This document shows, one piece after another, positions 32,073 through 43,586 of a stretch of DNA of 64,000 bases (position 1 is the stretch's first letter; every line of letters begins with the position of its first letter). Source of the stretch: Oegoconia quadripuncta (Eukaryota > Arthropoda > Insecta > Lepidoptera > Autostichidae); NCBI GenBank assembly GCA_949316235.1, contig OX438751.1, positions 18,414,801 through 18,478,800 of the forward strand, written 5' to 3'. Under the pieces are notes generated by a model. It was given only the letters and a program-made list of their open reading frames with translations. It made no database searches and was not told the DNA's origin. The position numbers and the translations under genes were made by a program.

Positions 32073-34121
32073 ATGTTAAGAGTATTTCTTAAGTGTACGT
32101 CTTTATGGGCTCTTCGACTGTGCTTCAGTATGGTCTTCACCTACGCCCTAAATAGCATATTATTCTGGTGTTTTCTTTTTGTTATTTTACTAAGTGGAAC
32201 CTATCAGTCATTCGATGAGAGAAGTGCCATTCTATTTATTAAAGAATCGAGTGATATTTTATGGAATTCATACGAGAACGACGATGAAAGTTTTACAATC
32301 AAAACAGAAGGCTGTAACATTCCTGGCATGCATTTCTTAGATCCATCAATAAGGCAATTCGTTCACTACCCTGAGAATGTATCGATGTGCCCTAATAATG
32401 AGCATCCTCTAATTCACAGCAATGCAACACATATTTGGATCGCAAACGAAAATTTTCAGTACTATGACATAATGGATGAAAATAATTTTCAATGCTGCTA
32501 CAATTATTTTCACTCGTCGTCAACAATTAATGGAGGATTAGTCAAACCTAAAGATAGTGCAGTTGTATACCTATGTTGTATAGGGTTTACTGATGCTGTG
32601 GCAATAGCGTATGAATTCGTAAGAGTCACTTGTGTATCTGAAAATAATACGATATATGATCAATTTTTTGCATTTACACCAAAAAAGCGCTTTACAGAGC
32701 ATAGACAAAATCCATTTGAATTTCCGCAAGACCAACCAGCATACAATATCCTAATTATGGGCTTGAGTTCAGTGTCACGTCTAAATTTTCATAGAACAAT
32801 GCCTAATACTTTGAACCTACTAAAAAAGAAAGGTGTTATTGAATTAATGGGCTATAACAAGGTATCAGATGATATTTCAAATGTTTTACCAGTTTTAACA
32901 GGCATGAGTTACAAACAACTGAAAACTACTTGCTGGCCAGGTCAATATAAAACCTTTGATAGATGTCCGTTTATTTGGGAACGTTTTAAGGACGTTGGTT
33001 ACTATACAGCTTTTGCAGAAGATGCAGCGAGATTTGGAGTGTTCGGTTTGAACAACTTCGGAATGAGTGCTTTTGACCATAGCCCCACGGACTATTATTT
33101 ACAGCCCTTTATTAGGGAATCGAATCGGCGAAGTCCTACAAGATCTCTGTGTATGGGTGACAAGTATTACTTTCGCGTTGTGTTGGATTACATAGAAAAT
33201 TTGACTTCAACATTAAACCAGTATAGGCTATTCGGACTATTTTGGGAATCATCAATGAGTTTGAAGCATTTGAATTTTCCGATGTTGATGGATCACAGCT
33301 ATGAAAAATTAATACACAAATTAGACAGCTCTGGTTACCTAAACAACACAATTTTAATCATGTTAAGTGACCATGGTATTAAATATGGAAATATTCGCAC
33401 GACGACGCAGGGTAAATTAGAAGAGAGACTTCCTTTTGTGTACATATTGTTACCACCGTCATTTAAAGATCAATATACCGTTGCTTACCAAAATCTTAAA
33501 AGAAATACTCAGCATCTGACCACACCATTCGATCTGCACGCAACTCTTGTAGATTTAATCGATTTAACCGCCATTAAAAATGAAGAATTATTATCCAGAA
33601 GCAGACTGGCCTACGATTTGAGTACCAGCATAAGCCTTTTCCTCGCAATACCAAATAACAGAACCTGTAATTCGGCTGGAATAAATGAGCACTTGTGTAC
33701 ATGTCTCAAGAGTACACGCGTATCACCTGGCAACGTGTTGGCGCGTCACGCGTCGATATTTCTGATGAATTATTTGAACAATTTTTTGAGTCCTTATCCA
33801 CAGTGCACTCGCCTGATAATAGAACATGTTGTGGAAATGATGGAACTAACTAACTCGTATAAGAATGATACAAGATGGCGTGACTTCGTGGTAATGGCTC
33901 GAGCGTCACCGGGGGATGGGCTTTTTAAGGCGATGATGCGTCAGGACACTCAAAACCCCCTCAAGTGGGAGCTGGTGGAACCGATGAGGCGGCTCAACTA
34001 CTACGATCCTGCAGTAGCTGCATCCAAGACTACGAGCTTAAACTGTTTTGCTATTGTCGTTGACATATTAAATGTAATTAAAAGTTTTAGGGCAAGAATT
34101 TGTTGCTATTCTTATTCATAG
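32073..34121 (+). CDS. DUF229 family protein, copy 1 (C-terminal frameshift; metal residues lost)
   Basis: The uninterrupted frame encodes 682 residues of the DUF229 family, whose members share the alkaline-phosphatase/sulfatase fold; substrates are unknown. An N-terminal hydrophobic stretch (SMVFTYALNSILFWCFLFVILLSG) suggests a type II membrane anchor or signal. The family landmarks run in order: FTIKTEGCNIPG, CPFIWERFKDVGYYTAF, LSDHGIKYG, TTPFDLHATLVDL and LCTCLKST. The motif GIDAISR of copy 2 is GLSSVSR here, losing the Asp, and MSHDYLN is MSLKHLN, losing a His. Near 34005-34018 one base is missing compared with the paralogues. The true frame would continue CIQDYELKLFCYCR to a stop at 34061-34063, but the frame runs on to an unrelated tail ending ARICCYSYS. 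A pyrimidine-rich acceptor precedes the ATG by 18 bases. Confidence 0.88.
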   Translation: MLRVFLKCTSLWALRLCFSMVFTYALNSILFWCFLFVILLSGTYQSFDERSAILFIKESSDILWNSYENDDESFTIKTEGCNIPGMHFLDPSIRQFVHYPENVSMCPNNEHPLIHSNATHIWIANENFQYYDIMDENNFQCCYNYFHSSSTINGGLVKPKDSAVVYLCCIGFTDAVAIAYEFVRVTCVSENNTIYDQFFAFTPKKRFTEHRQNPFEFPQDQPAYNILIMGLSSVSRLNFHRTMPNTLNLLKKKGVIELMGYNKVSDDISNVLPVLTGMSYKQLKTTCWPGQYKTFDRCPFIWERFKDVGYYTAFAEDAARFGVFGLNNFGMSAFDHSPTDYYLQPFIRESNRRSPTRSLCMGDKYYFRVVLDYIENLTSTLNQYRLFGLFWESSMSLKHLNFPMLMDHSYEKLIHKLDSSGYLNNTILIMLSDHGIKYGNIRTTTQGKLEERLPFVYILLPPSFKDQYTVAYQNLKRNTQHLTTPFDLHATLVDLIDLTAIKNEELLSRSRLAYDLSTSISLFLAIPNNRTCNSAGINEHLCTCLKSTRVSPGNVLARHASIFLMNYLNNFLSPYPQCTRLIIEHVVEMMELTNSYKNDTRWRDFVVMARASPGDGLFKAMMRQDTQNPLKWELVEPMRRLNYYDPAVAASKTTSLNCFAIVVDILNVIKSFRARICCYSYS

Positions 34122-34467
34122 AGAAATATTTATTTTGTAGATATGTTACCAATAATTAAATCGATTCTTAATAATATTACAGAAATAATTACGTAAAATA
34201 GGCAAGGAAAAATCAGACTATGGATTCTTATATATGTATATTTGATTATGAATAGTGGTATCATGGTGGTTGCAAATATGTATTTTTGTTAGGCAGAACT
34301 GGGCATTACAAAAAATTATCTTCTTAATTCATTTATCGATTGTACAAAGTCTCCTAAACTCAAAATGTCTTTACAAAACTATTAATTAATGTGTGGTGGT
34401 TTGGGAGTAGTTATTTATATGCTACATTAGTATTATTAGTATTTATTTGCTACATTATATAATTTAC

Positions 34468-34695
34468 TAGCTTTCCGCTCGCGGCTTCGCCTAATATAAT
34501 AACTTTATCGCGGAAATTTGTTTATCCCGCGGGAACTACCTATTTATTGGAATATAAAATATCCTATGTCTCAAACCAGGGTATATTCTACCTACATACC
34601 AAATGTCATCCAAATCCGATCATCCGTTTTGCCGTGATTGAGCAACAAACAAACATCCAAACTTTCGCATTCATAATATTAATTAGAAGTTAGAT
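34468..34695 (+). repeat. dispersed lepidopteran repeat (CTAGCTTTCCGCTCGCGGCT type)
   Basis: It runs from ACTAGCTTTCCGCTCGCGGC through ATCCGATCATCCGTTTTGCC to AACATCCAAACTTTCGCATT and ATAATATTAATTAG. This is a very common interspersed repeat in moths and butterflies; it contains no gene here. Confidence 0.6.
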
Positions 34696-35149
34696 AAATT
34701 GCTTCACATTTCTCCAATCAAATCGTCACGTAAACGTGAACGCGGTAGTAAAGTTAAGTCGAAACAGAACTCACACTCCGCCCTCAGTAATAGGGGCCTT
34801 AGAGAATGACTGCGATTACAGTAAAAGCTACTAAGTATAATATAACAATCTATCACACAAGTGCCCTTTAGTCCCAGTCTGGAACTGATTACAACATTTT
34901 CTTCAAGTAACGATTCTAGGCACCCCCTTTCTTGTCATTTCATTATTAATATTTTACGCGGGTAACGCACCCTCCACGCCATGCATAAATAAAATAGGTT
35001 TATCTGTTTAGCATTCAGGAACCGTCATCCATTAGATTACGATCTGAGAGATATAGCCGCTAGCCGAGTTCAAACTCTTACCTATATCGTATCGAAAACC
35101 CGGTAGGTATCTTGCACCCTGCCTGTTTTTCGATCTACAAATTTCAATA

Positions 35150-35275
35150 GCTATAAGTTGTATGGAAGAGATTTTTTGTGATAAGGCCGCCTAATTGTGT
35201 GCTATTGTTATCATCATAAATGACTGTAAATTATTTTGTGCAATAAAGAGTATTTGTATTGTATTGTATCTCAGG
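35150..35275 (+). repeat. retroelement 3' tail with TATTG pentamers
   Basis: It includes GTGATAAGGCCGCCTAATTG, then TGTGCAATAAAGAGTATTTG and TATTGTATTGTAT. It is the plus-strand copy of the family at 375-480. Confidence 0.65.
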
Positions 35276-35504
35276 TTAATAGTGGAAAAAAGGTCTGCAT
35301 TTCCATCTCAGATAATTATGTTTATAAGTACTTCGATACTCAGGTATTACTCAGGGGCCCAGTTTTATTACACACACATACTTGAAATGTGATGAAAAGT
35401 AGGTATCACATAATTTTACAATTATAATTTTATTTAAGTCAATATAAAGTAAATGTTTTTTTATGATTAACTGGATACGCGTTTGACCACAATCTCACTT
35501 GACG

Positions 35505-35680
35505 GGAAGTGACGATGTGGCCGAAGATGAAGCACGCGTTCTCAGTAAATGCCTATTCACCCTGCTCTTGAAGATCCCAAGGTTGTAGGATTCAGGAAAG
35601 ACTGACGCCGGAAGGGAGTTCCATGCCTTGGCTGTTCGCATTATGAATGAAGAGTCGAAGAATGTGTATCTCTATTAGGT
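35505..35680 (+). repeat. dispersed repeat fragment (GGAAGGGAGTTCCATGCCTT type)
   Basis: The GC-rich stretch includes GATGTGGCCGAAGATGAAGC, 'CACCCTGCTCTTGAAGATCCC' and GAAGGGAGTTCCATGCCTTG. Part of it is similar to 19060-19285. Confidence 0.45.
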
Positions 35681-37589
35681 AGGATATTCAAGATTAACTT
35701 TCAGATAGGCTAGAATTCTATAAACTGTTATCATATATCATACTTAGATATCCCACTTATATATAAATAAATATATACATTTTGTAATGTTTATTATATA
35801 CATTCCTAAACATACATGTCTATTGTAGGCATTGAAATGCGTCCAATCAAGACCTTCAATGTGTTTGACAGAAAACGACGGTTGACGGCCGCAATATTTA
35901 TTTTTCTGAACACTATGCTTCCCTAATCTAAAGACACCACATTTATTAACATTCAATATACCTTCTTATATGCATACCTAAATGACTTGTGTATGTATAT
36001 TTTTTATGTCTATTACCTATGATACATGTATCCCCGATTCATTCGATCTCAAAACCTCATAGATGCATTACCACCCTAAAACCTACCACAAGGCCTAAAA
36101 GGGAATGCCTCTTAAGTCTGTTATTTCGTTTTTCTTATCCTTCACGAAACTCAACAATGCAGGTATTGATGTTTGTCGACAGAAATAAGTGAGAAGACCT
36201 GCCAGTCGACCTGCTGGCAAAAGGAAAAAAAATGAAAAAATGTTTATTTCTTTCTTTAGGAATCACATGCAACGTATTGTTAAGATTTGCTTTTAGGTAT
36301 AAGGATACCTGTGCAGGAAAATCTTGCTGTTCCTTAATTAACTATAGTAAAAAAGGCCTATCACCTGGTTAAATACATAAATAATATACCTGAAAAACTT
36401 TACCCTCTTTCTGGTGCATGGGTCAAAAGAATAACATTCAAATAACCTAACCTTCTAGCTCGGTCGAGGTAGGGATTCACACGGGGGGAAGGGGTGATTT
36501 GGGTGTTGAAATACCCCTTGAAGTCTTAAATAGAGTTAAAATGAATAAGTCGTAAATACATTAATTCGTAATTAAACCTACAGTTCACATTCTGTAGAAA
36601 AAACAAAAAAGCGCGCGCTTACTCTGTTCTGTTGTTGATGACGGTCGTCAAGAGAAATACTTTAAAAAGGTTATTCCTGAAACTGATACCCATACTTTCG
36701 ATATTCAGGTATCGATTTTAGGTATCCCGAACTATAACCTAATCCTGCTTACGGTCGTGTGTCGAACTCAGATTTAATCTACGGGCTTTAAATCGGCAGA
36801 AGTTATATGACAGTGTTAACTCTACATAGAATTATAACTACGAAGTGAGATGGGCCGCCCGCCGCCCGCCCTAACTCCAAGGCGACGCATGCGCGCAGCC
36901 TCCGCTTCACACAGGGATTCCGGAGTCAGAAAATAAAAACCTTGTGAATTTTTTAAAGAATTAATGATTTAAGTTTTTTTAATTTGTTTCGAAAATAATG
37001 TTAAGTTTCTATTAAATTGTTTTTGTGTATACCTATATGATTTACGAGTACCGAAAGCGAAGTAGAACAATTATTACTTAAGTATGAATACTTATATGAT
37101 GAAATAAATGACGATATTGAGAATCCACTAAATAAGTAATTACTATAGAAAAAACAAAAAAAACATCGAAAATAATGCCAACGCTATTTGTAACGTTCTT
37201 ACCTACCTCATTATGGAAAAACAGAACAGAACAGAACGTATGTCTGTCCGTATACCTAGGTCCTCTTTCCCAGAAATGCTGGAGGTATCAACTTGAAATT
37301 AATATCGAATACTAAGGTCTACTGCGTCATATTACTGTAAAAAATTTAAGTTTTCTGTAACGCAATAAAAATACACCCTTTCAAAAGAAACACTGGCAGT
37401 TTAAAAAAACTGAGTAAATTTTTCTGTTCCAATTTTTTAGGACTTACCAAAAACCCTTGTGGTATTGCTTCGGTATCAGTCTGTCCACCTGTCAGTGACA
37501 CTTGTTTATCCCGGGAGGTACAATGATATGGATTTAAATTTCGGTGTAGTTATGGCTCTTGCTTACCACAGCTTTGTTGCTTTTTTTTT

Positions 37590-37834
37590 TAATGTCTTTG
37601 CACAAACACTGTGCCATCTAGGTCCACAGTAAGCATCTAGGCTTGTGTTATGGATACCAGATGGTTTTTTAACTACACAAATACATTTTTTTTTGTAAAT
37701 AAATACATGTATAAATGAAAAACATCCATAACTCGGGAACACATGTCTGTATTCATCATACAAACTTATGCCCCTAGCGGGATTCGAACCCGCGACCATT
37801 TGGTATAGTAGCAGAGTTTTACACCAAACAGGTC
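37590..37834 (-). repeat. SINE family B, complete reversed copy
   Basis: On the minus strand the head has A box GTTTGGTGTAAAACTCTGC and B box GGTCGCGGGTTCGAATCCCG, and the body ends with the 'CATCTGGTATCCATAAC' and 'GATGGCACAGTG' segments. It is closely related to 59817-60060. It is a SINE head, not a tRNA gene. Confidence 0.78.
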
Positions 37835-38109
37835 GTCGTCGTACTGTTATTGTCTTGGAAATTGTGTCAGATACGAGGGTTCAAATTAAAAGTGATGCAA
37901 CTCGAGCCTTTCATATGATATCACATCATATATGACTGTTTACATTTACGAAGTTTTCAAGTTGAACAATTTTTACTGGAACAAATTAATGCAAATATAT
38001 TATAACTCTATTATATTTAAGCAAGCAAAAACTACTATAAAAATTAAGCCAGTGCAACAAATTATACATTCGTGTAACTTATGTTCTAACGTTATAGAAA
38101 ACAGTAGAA

Positions 38110-38425
38110 ATGTCGCAGAAATACATGAGCGGCAACACTGGGTGGAGAACAGGCAGCTACACTCCGGGGGTAGCTATCCCTATTCCGAAGCCAGTCGTCA
38201 GTGGCCGCAGCACCCTCGCGGTACCCCTACGACCGACGACCCACAAACCACACACCGGCAATTACTTATTCAGTGACAATCACCTGTTCTTCTATTATTG
38301 AACAACAATCAACCAAATCGTCGCAATGGTTGATAGAGATCGCTATGAGTGGAAGTTCGAGACAGAATGCTCTGGTTATTCTCAAGTGTTTGTTGGACGA
38401 TAAAATATTTGATATCGATAGGTAA
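38110..38425 (+). other. candidate exon with a GTAAGT donor and several open frames
   Basis: This less AT-rich patch is open in all three plus frames for part of its length. One frame gives a 63-residue ATG-to-stop peptide (MSQKYMSGNTGWRTGSYTPG...). Another runs to DDKIFDIDR and meets a strong GTAAGTGAG donor at about 38424. It could be an untranslated or coding 5' exon for DUF229 copy 2, or a small separate gene. No family is recognised. Confidence 0.3.
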
Positions 38426-39438
38426 GTGAGAACATACTCGTAGGTTTTTTAAATATCTTTAAGACGGTGTGGATTAACTTTTTGACACTAATTCTTTTGA
38501 TCCAAGTCGTTGAAAATATAATAATAATGTTATTATAGATGACACTATATTGGCAAAATATTATTTAACGATTATAAACTATTTCATGCGTTATTATTTG
38601 TTCATAATACGTAAGTAATATATGTAAGTAATATAAATTGCAGCAGCGATTTATTTCATAGTCAAAATTAAATGAATATAGAGTATTTGTATGTTCTGTT
38701 GTTGTGAAATAAATATTTTTTATTACATTTCATTTTCATCTATCACGCTTAGTAAAATCAGCACAGTATCACTAGTAATAATTTTACTAATAAGTAATTT
38801 GCAGAGCTTAAAAATACTAATACCACTCGCCCTAAATAAATAATTTTAATTGAATTTCTTGTTTAGTGAATTACCTACTGCATTTCGATAAATATGAAAT
38901 TTACGAATATAATTGATTTCGAAAGGTATATTTATTGCACTCGTTTACAATAACGTTTTCAAAGACTCTTCTCTATAGCCGTGTAATATAAGCATCGTTA
39001 GGTGTTAACTCTACAATTTACCAACCAAACAACGTTATTCATAATATTTTTATTTTGCAAATTTAAAAAAAAATCCGACATCTTCCTATACATTACTCAT
39101 TGCTCAATGCTCATTCACAAAGCTATCTAGAGAAAAAATAGGATGAAACTCAAGGGTTGGTCTTTTTAAATAAGTAATTTTACAATTTGTGATTCGCCAA
39201 ATTCAACAATCGAATGAATATCACCGAGCCGTTCATGTCAGTGCTTGCATTATTTAAATAGAAATCTTCATGCATGACATTGTTTTAATACACACTTCTT
39301 CTTATATCTTACTGAAAATTGAACCAAAAATTAATCGAAGGTAACATTATTGTGACAAAGCAAATATTTAGGCACTCGTAGTAGACAAAAAGTAGAGTGC
39401 TAAAAATGGAAGGACTTCTCGTCTCGATTACTACTTAA

Positions 39439-39555
39439 CCTATTTTGATGATTCATTCGATAAATGTAATTACTAATGCAGTAGGGTGTTAAAATAGAAG
39501 AACTTTCTGTTCTCGAATACTAGGTACTTGACCTATTTTGATGATTCATTCGATA
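39439..39555. repeat. direct repeat, 24 bases at 93-bp spacing
   Basis: CCTATTTTGATGATTCATTC... occurs identically at 39439-39462 and 39532-39555. The sequence before each copy is also similar (TAAAAATGGAAGGACTT and TAAAATAGAAGAACTT), so this is a degraded tandem duplication of about 93 bp. Confidence 0.6.
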
Positions 39556-39609
39556 TCTCTAACCTATTTTTACCCTACTGAAGCGAGAGTTATGTTTTTC
39601 GCGCGTATA

Positions 39610-39725
39610 CATAATATCTTTGTAAGTCGTACAAGTTGCGTAATAGCCGGGGGTTCGGCGACAATTTTTGAACAGATTGATTTTGCTTAATTTGGGACTA
39701 GATGATTGGTATAAGTGTCCGATTT
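39610..39725 (+). repeat. SINE family D, 3' part
   Basis: It holds 'GCCGGGGGTTCGGCGACA' in place of the B box and the family end TTGGGACTAGATGATTGGT, then AAGTGTCCG. It is heavily diverged. Confidence 0.45.
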
Positions 39726-41232
39726 TTTTTATATATATTTATCTTAGATATTGTAATAGTCCTTAAGTCTACTTTTTACCAGATGTTTTTGGCACGATAT
39801 ATGTACCTATGTGGGATTACTTACTCCCTTGTAGAACCCAAACAGCTGGATGGATTTTAATTAATGACGTTAATATTTTAATAACGTCATATTCGTCGGG
39901 ATTGACCAAGTGTCATACGGTAGATTACGTCACAAAAAGGAAAACCACAGAGGCCGTATAAGAGCTAAAGTTTTAAAAGATGAAAAAAAAATTGCTCTAG
40001 GACTACAATAGTATCATAGGACAGTGTTCATCATGAGGATCCTGAAATTGTATATTGTAAGTGAGATATATTGCGCAAACGTCTGGAAATTTTATAGGCG
40101 TTTCCATCTATTTAATTGATTTTACAGTCGGTTTTTTTTTTAATTAGGTGGTTATTTATATCGCCGCATCAGCCATATAAAAAATTAATTACAGACATTT
40201 CAAATTCTATAAATAAGAGTTTAATTAATAAGAAAAAGGTTGTCCTTTTTCCCTTTTTTCCTTTGTGTATGCAGCGTGGAGCATACAAAGGTCGCGGGAA
40301 GTCGCTGGTCGCTTCCAAGCTGTCTCTCAGGCAATCTATGGGAGAGCCCTGGACGTCCTCTGACTAATATGATGATGATGGATAACGATCGTTTAGTTTT
40401 TATTTTTCAGATTTATAGAATGACTAGAATAGTACAATTTTTCCGTATTGCGAGTGAAATATACGAGTGTGGAGACAGACTCATAGATTTTTTTTAGTCT
40501 TTTGAACTGTTCGAGATGAAGATAAAACTGACATGATCGATTGGCTTGTGTACCTTTTTACTCTTATTTTTTTTTGTTTAAGCAATAAAGAGTATTTTGT
40601 TTAAGTCATATAAAATAGCCCTGTAAGAGTACTTAACTATACAGAATGAATTTTTCTAGTGGACGTGGATGGCCAAATCCGAAACTATGAGGAATAGCTA
40701 AAGGTACTGAAAGGAGTCTCGGACCTGGATTTTGATGAAAAGTAAAACTGCATCATTGGATTTGTGAAAAATCAATATTCCTAGCCAGGAATCGAATCCG
40801 TTAGTTTTGAAAAAAAAAACACACAGTATTATACTTATTACACCATTCGATAGTGTCCCTAATAAGGAACGAATTCTGGGAAGTAACGAATTACGGCAAA
40901 CTTAAACAATAAATGTAAATGAAAACAAAGTTAACACGTAGGTAGTTCACAGACAGGGGGAGTAACCTCAATTTTTTTTTAAATATCTTCACAATTCAAA
41001 TTCAAAATATTTATTTTCATTCAAGCATAACAATCTTGTACACTATTGTGAGAGTACCCTGTTAAGCTTCTTAAAACTTGTGTTAGGATACTCTGCTCTC
41101 CCTTCTTGTAGTTTTAGATAAGATTTTTACTTTATGCGTAATTGAAATTGAAAAACCTGGATAATATAAAAATGTAAATATAAAAATATGAGAGGTTACT
41201 CGGTCAGATATGTGTTTGTGTGCGTGCGTGTA
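39726..41232. other. noncoding interval before DUF229 copy 2
   Basis: I see no gene. It includes a retroelement tail (GCAATAAAGAGTATTTTG) at about 40530-40610 and a degraded tRNA-like SINE at about 40680-40830 (reversed CAGGAATCGAATCC). Confidence 0.4.
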
Positions 41233-41296
41233 TTTATGTATGTGTGTATGTTTATGTATGTGTGTGTGTTTATGTATGTGTGTGTGTTTATGTATA
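41233..41296. repeat. 18-bp minisatellite, about 3.5 units
   Basis: Units of TTTATGTATGTGTGTGTG begin at 41233, 41251, 41269 and 41287, the first with one change. It lies in a wider GT-rich stretch beginning at about 41211. Confidence 0.85.
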
Positions 41297-41594
41297 GTAT
41301 TTTATTTTAAATTATAGGTGAGTAAGGAATTGCCATAAGGTATAAAAAGTTCAGGATAAAATTTCTGAATTTGGCTATCTGCAGAGATAAATTAGTTTTT
41401 CTGTAAATTATATAATGCCTATTTTGAGCTTTATACCAAACAAACTAACATTGTAATAAGTACAATAAATTATTCAAACCTTATTCAAACTTTATAAGCT
41501 TCCTGGTGTCGTAATTGTACAATTTCCTATTTTAATAATAGTAATAATGTGATTCATCAATGTTTAATTTATGAATTTACTCGTTAATTCCAGC

Positions 41595-43586
41595 ATGGGC
41601 CAGCAGTCGAAGGGCGTCGGCGTCGGCGGGCGAGCACGCACTACGTCCGTCCGCTACCGGTACCTATTCCTGCTGGCCACGGTGTGCGGCGGCGCCTTCC
41701 TCCTGCTCTCCATCAACAACGGCACCGAGATCCTCCTCACCAACGAATCCCCCAATCACAACCCCTCCTGGCACACACATCGCTACGAAATCCCGGAAAC
41801 CGAAGAAAGTTTCACCATCAAAACAGAGGGTTGTACCATACCCGGGTTACGACCTTTCGATCAGAGCGTCGTAAAATTCGTTAAATACCCCACCTTCTTA
41901 GAACCGTGTCGCATGTCTAATGCTACGCTACTTGACAATAATGAAACTCATATTTGGGTAGAAGAAAAAAAATTCCAACATTTTCATATACCACCGGATG
42001 CAAATGTCACTTGTTGCTACAAATCATTTTATCGACCTTCTTCAGTTAACGACATTTTGGACGACGTCGACGACCGGGTGCAGTACGAGGAATGTATTTA
42101 TTTCACAAGCTATATCGAAGTAATGAATGAATTTGTCAGAGTCTTATGCGAATATGAATATAAAGTTATATATGAACAGTATTTCCTGTTCTCGCATATT
42201 AAGCCCATACTAACGTTCGGCGATGAATACATAAGTCTGTTGCAAAACCAGTCATCTTACAACGTGATCATATTAGGCATCGATGCCATTTCAAGGTTGA
42301 ATTTTCACAGAACTATGCCTAAAACATTGGCCTACCTCAAAAAGAAAGGTTCTGTAGAACTTTTGGGCTACAACAAGGTTGGTGACAATACGTTCCCTAA
42401 CTTAACACCGATGTTGCTGGGTATAAGAGAAAGGGAATTAAAGAGAACCTGTTGGCCTCACCTGAAAGCCACATTCGACAACTGTCCCTTCATTTGGGAG
42501 GCATTCAAAGACATTGGTTACTACACTGCACTCGGAGAGGACAGCGCCAGTTTAGGCACTTTTAATTTCGAAAAATTTGGTTTCGCTCGAACTCCTACCG
42601 ACTACTACATACACACTTTCATGGCCGAGGCCGAGAAGAATGTCGGTAACAATAAAGATTTTAATTCTCTCATATGTATGGGAAATAAATATTTTTACAG
42701 AGTCCTTTTGGATTATGTTGAAAGTTTAACTTCAACGTTAAAGTCTTCCAAATTTTTTGGTTTTTTCTGGGAAGTGACTATGAGCCACGATTATTTAAAT
42801 TATCCAATGGCAATGGACGAAAGTTACGAGAATTTTTTAAGAAAACTCGATAATGCACACTATTTGGATAACACAATTTTAATATTGTTGAGCGATCACG
42901 GTATAAGATGGGGAGACATTCGCTTCACTAAGCAGGGTCGACTCGAAGAGCGCTTGCCTCTTGTGCACATACTGTTACCGCCATCCTTCCGCGATAATTA
43001 CAGCTTAGCTTATGGCAACCTAAAATTGAACACTAAGCGTCTCACTACACCGTTCGATATACACGCCACCCTCCTCGATCTCGTCAATTTAGAGATGGTA
43101 CAAAATGAGAAAATTACATCGCGAAGTGAAGGTGCTTACGCTTCTGATAGGAGTATAAGTCTATTTTTGCCCGTTCCCAGGAACCGTACTTGTAAAACTG
43201 CCGGCATCGACGATCACTGGTGTACCTGTCACAGAGGCACCAAGCTATCGTTGGACAGCGGCGAGGCGCGTGACGCTGCTATTCACGTGCTGCGCCACCT
43301 GAACGCTTTGGTGAGAGAACATACGCAGTGCGCGCGCCTGAAGCTTGCGGAAGTGGTTGAAGTAACGGAGATGTTGTCTGGCAAGCCAGACAACAATGAG
43401 GTGGGCTGGCGTGAGTACATGGTGGTGGTGCGCGTAGCGCCTGGCGACGGTATGTTCGAGGCCACGCTGCGCCACTACAAAAGCGACTGGATGCTCTCGG
43501 GCAGCATTAGCCGACTGAACCTCTACGGCGACCAAAGCCGCTGTGTTCACCATTACCAGCTCAAACTGTACTGCTACTGTAACTGA
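41595..43586 (+). CDS. DUF229 family protein, copy 2 (all expected metal residues present)
   Basis: The protein has 663 residues from the ATG at 41595. An in-frame ATG at 41571 is possible but lies before TTAATTCCAG (acceptor-like, ending at 41593), so it is probably intronic. A basic N-terminus precedes a membrane segment (YLFLLATVCGGAFLLLSI), giving a type II anchor and an extracellular or luminal catalytic domain. The landmarks are FTIKTEGCTIPG, GIDAISRLNFHRTMPKT, GYNKVGDNTFPNL, CPFIWEAFKDIGYYTALGED, MSHDYLN, LLSDHGIRWG, TTPFDIHATLLDLV, WCTC, and a final LYCYCN. The candidate metal ligands Asp (GID), His (MSHD), Asp/His (SDHG) and His (DIHATL) are all present, so this is the copy most likely to be an enzyme. 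The ends of the coding sequence are clearly GC-richer than the middle. Confidence 0.93.
   Translation: MGQQSKGVGVGGRARTTSVRYRYLFLLATVCGGAFLLLSINNGTEILLTNESPNHNPSWHTHRYEIPETEESFTIKTEGCTIPGLRPFDQSVVKFVKYPTFLEPCRMSNATLLDNNETHIWVEEKKFQHFHIPPDANVTCCYKSFYRPSSVNDILDDVDDRVQYEECIYFTSYIEVMNEFVRVLCEYEYKVIYEQYFLFSHIKPILTFGDEYISLLQNQSSYNVIILGIDAISRLNFHRTMPKTLAYLKKKGSVELLGYNKVGDNTFPNLTPMLLGIRERELKRTCWPHLKATFDNCPFIWEAFKDIGYYTALGEDSASLGTFNFEKFGFARTPTDYYIHTFMAEAEKNVGNNKDFNSLICMGNKYFYRVLLDYVESLTSTLKSSKFFGFFWEVTMSHDYLNYPMAMDESYENFLRKLDNAHYLDNTILILLSDHGIRWGDIRFTKQGRLEERLPLVHILLPPSFRDNYSLAYGNLKLNTKRLTTPFDIHATLLDLVNLEMVQNEKITSRSEGAYASDRSISLFLPVPRNRTCKTAGIDDHWCTCHRGTKLSLDSGEARDAAIHVLRHLNALVREHTQCARLKLAEVVEVTEMLSGKPDNNEVGWREYMVVVRVAPGDGMFEATLRHYKSDWMLSGSISRLNLYGDQSRCVHHYQLKLYCYCN

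Larger units (their letters stand above)
34122..37589. other. noncoding interval between DUF229 copies 1 and 2, left part
   Basis: It holds dispersed repeats, given separately. A GC-rich patch at about 36840-36915 (CCGCCCGCCGCCCGCCC) stands out from the AT-rich flanks and could be a promoter or an untranslated exon. No protein gene is recognisable. Confidence 0.4.

Noticed and set aside
41571..41594. eight extra N-terminal residues for DUF229 copy 2
   Set aside because: They lie before an acceptor-like ATTCCAG and are probably intronic; the ATG at 41595 is preferred.
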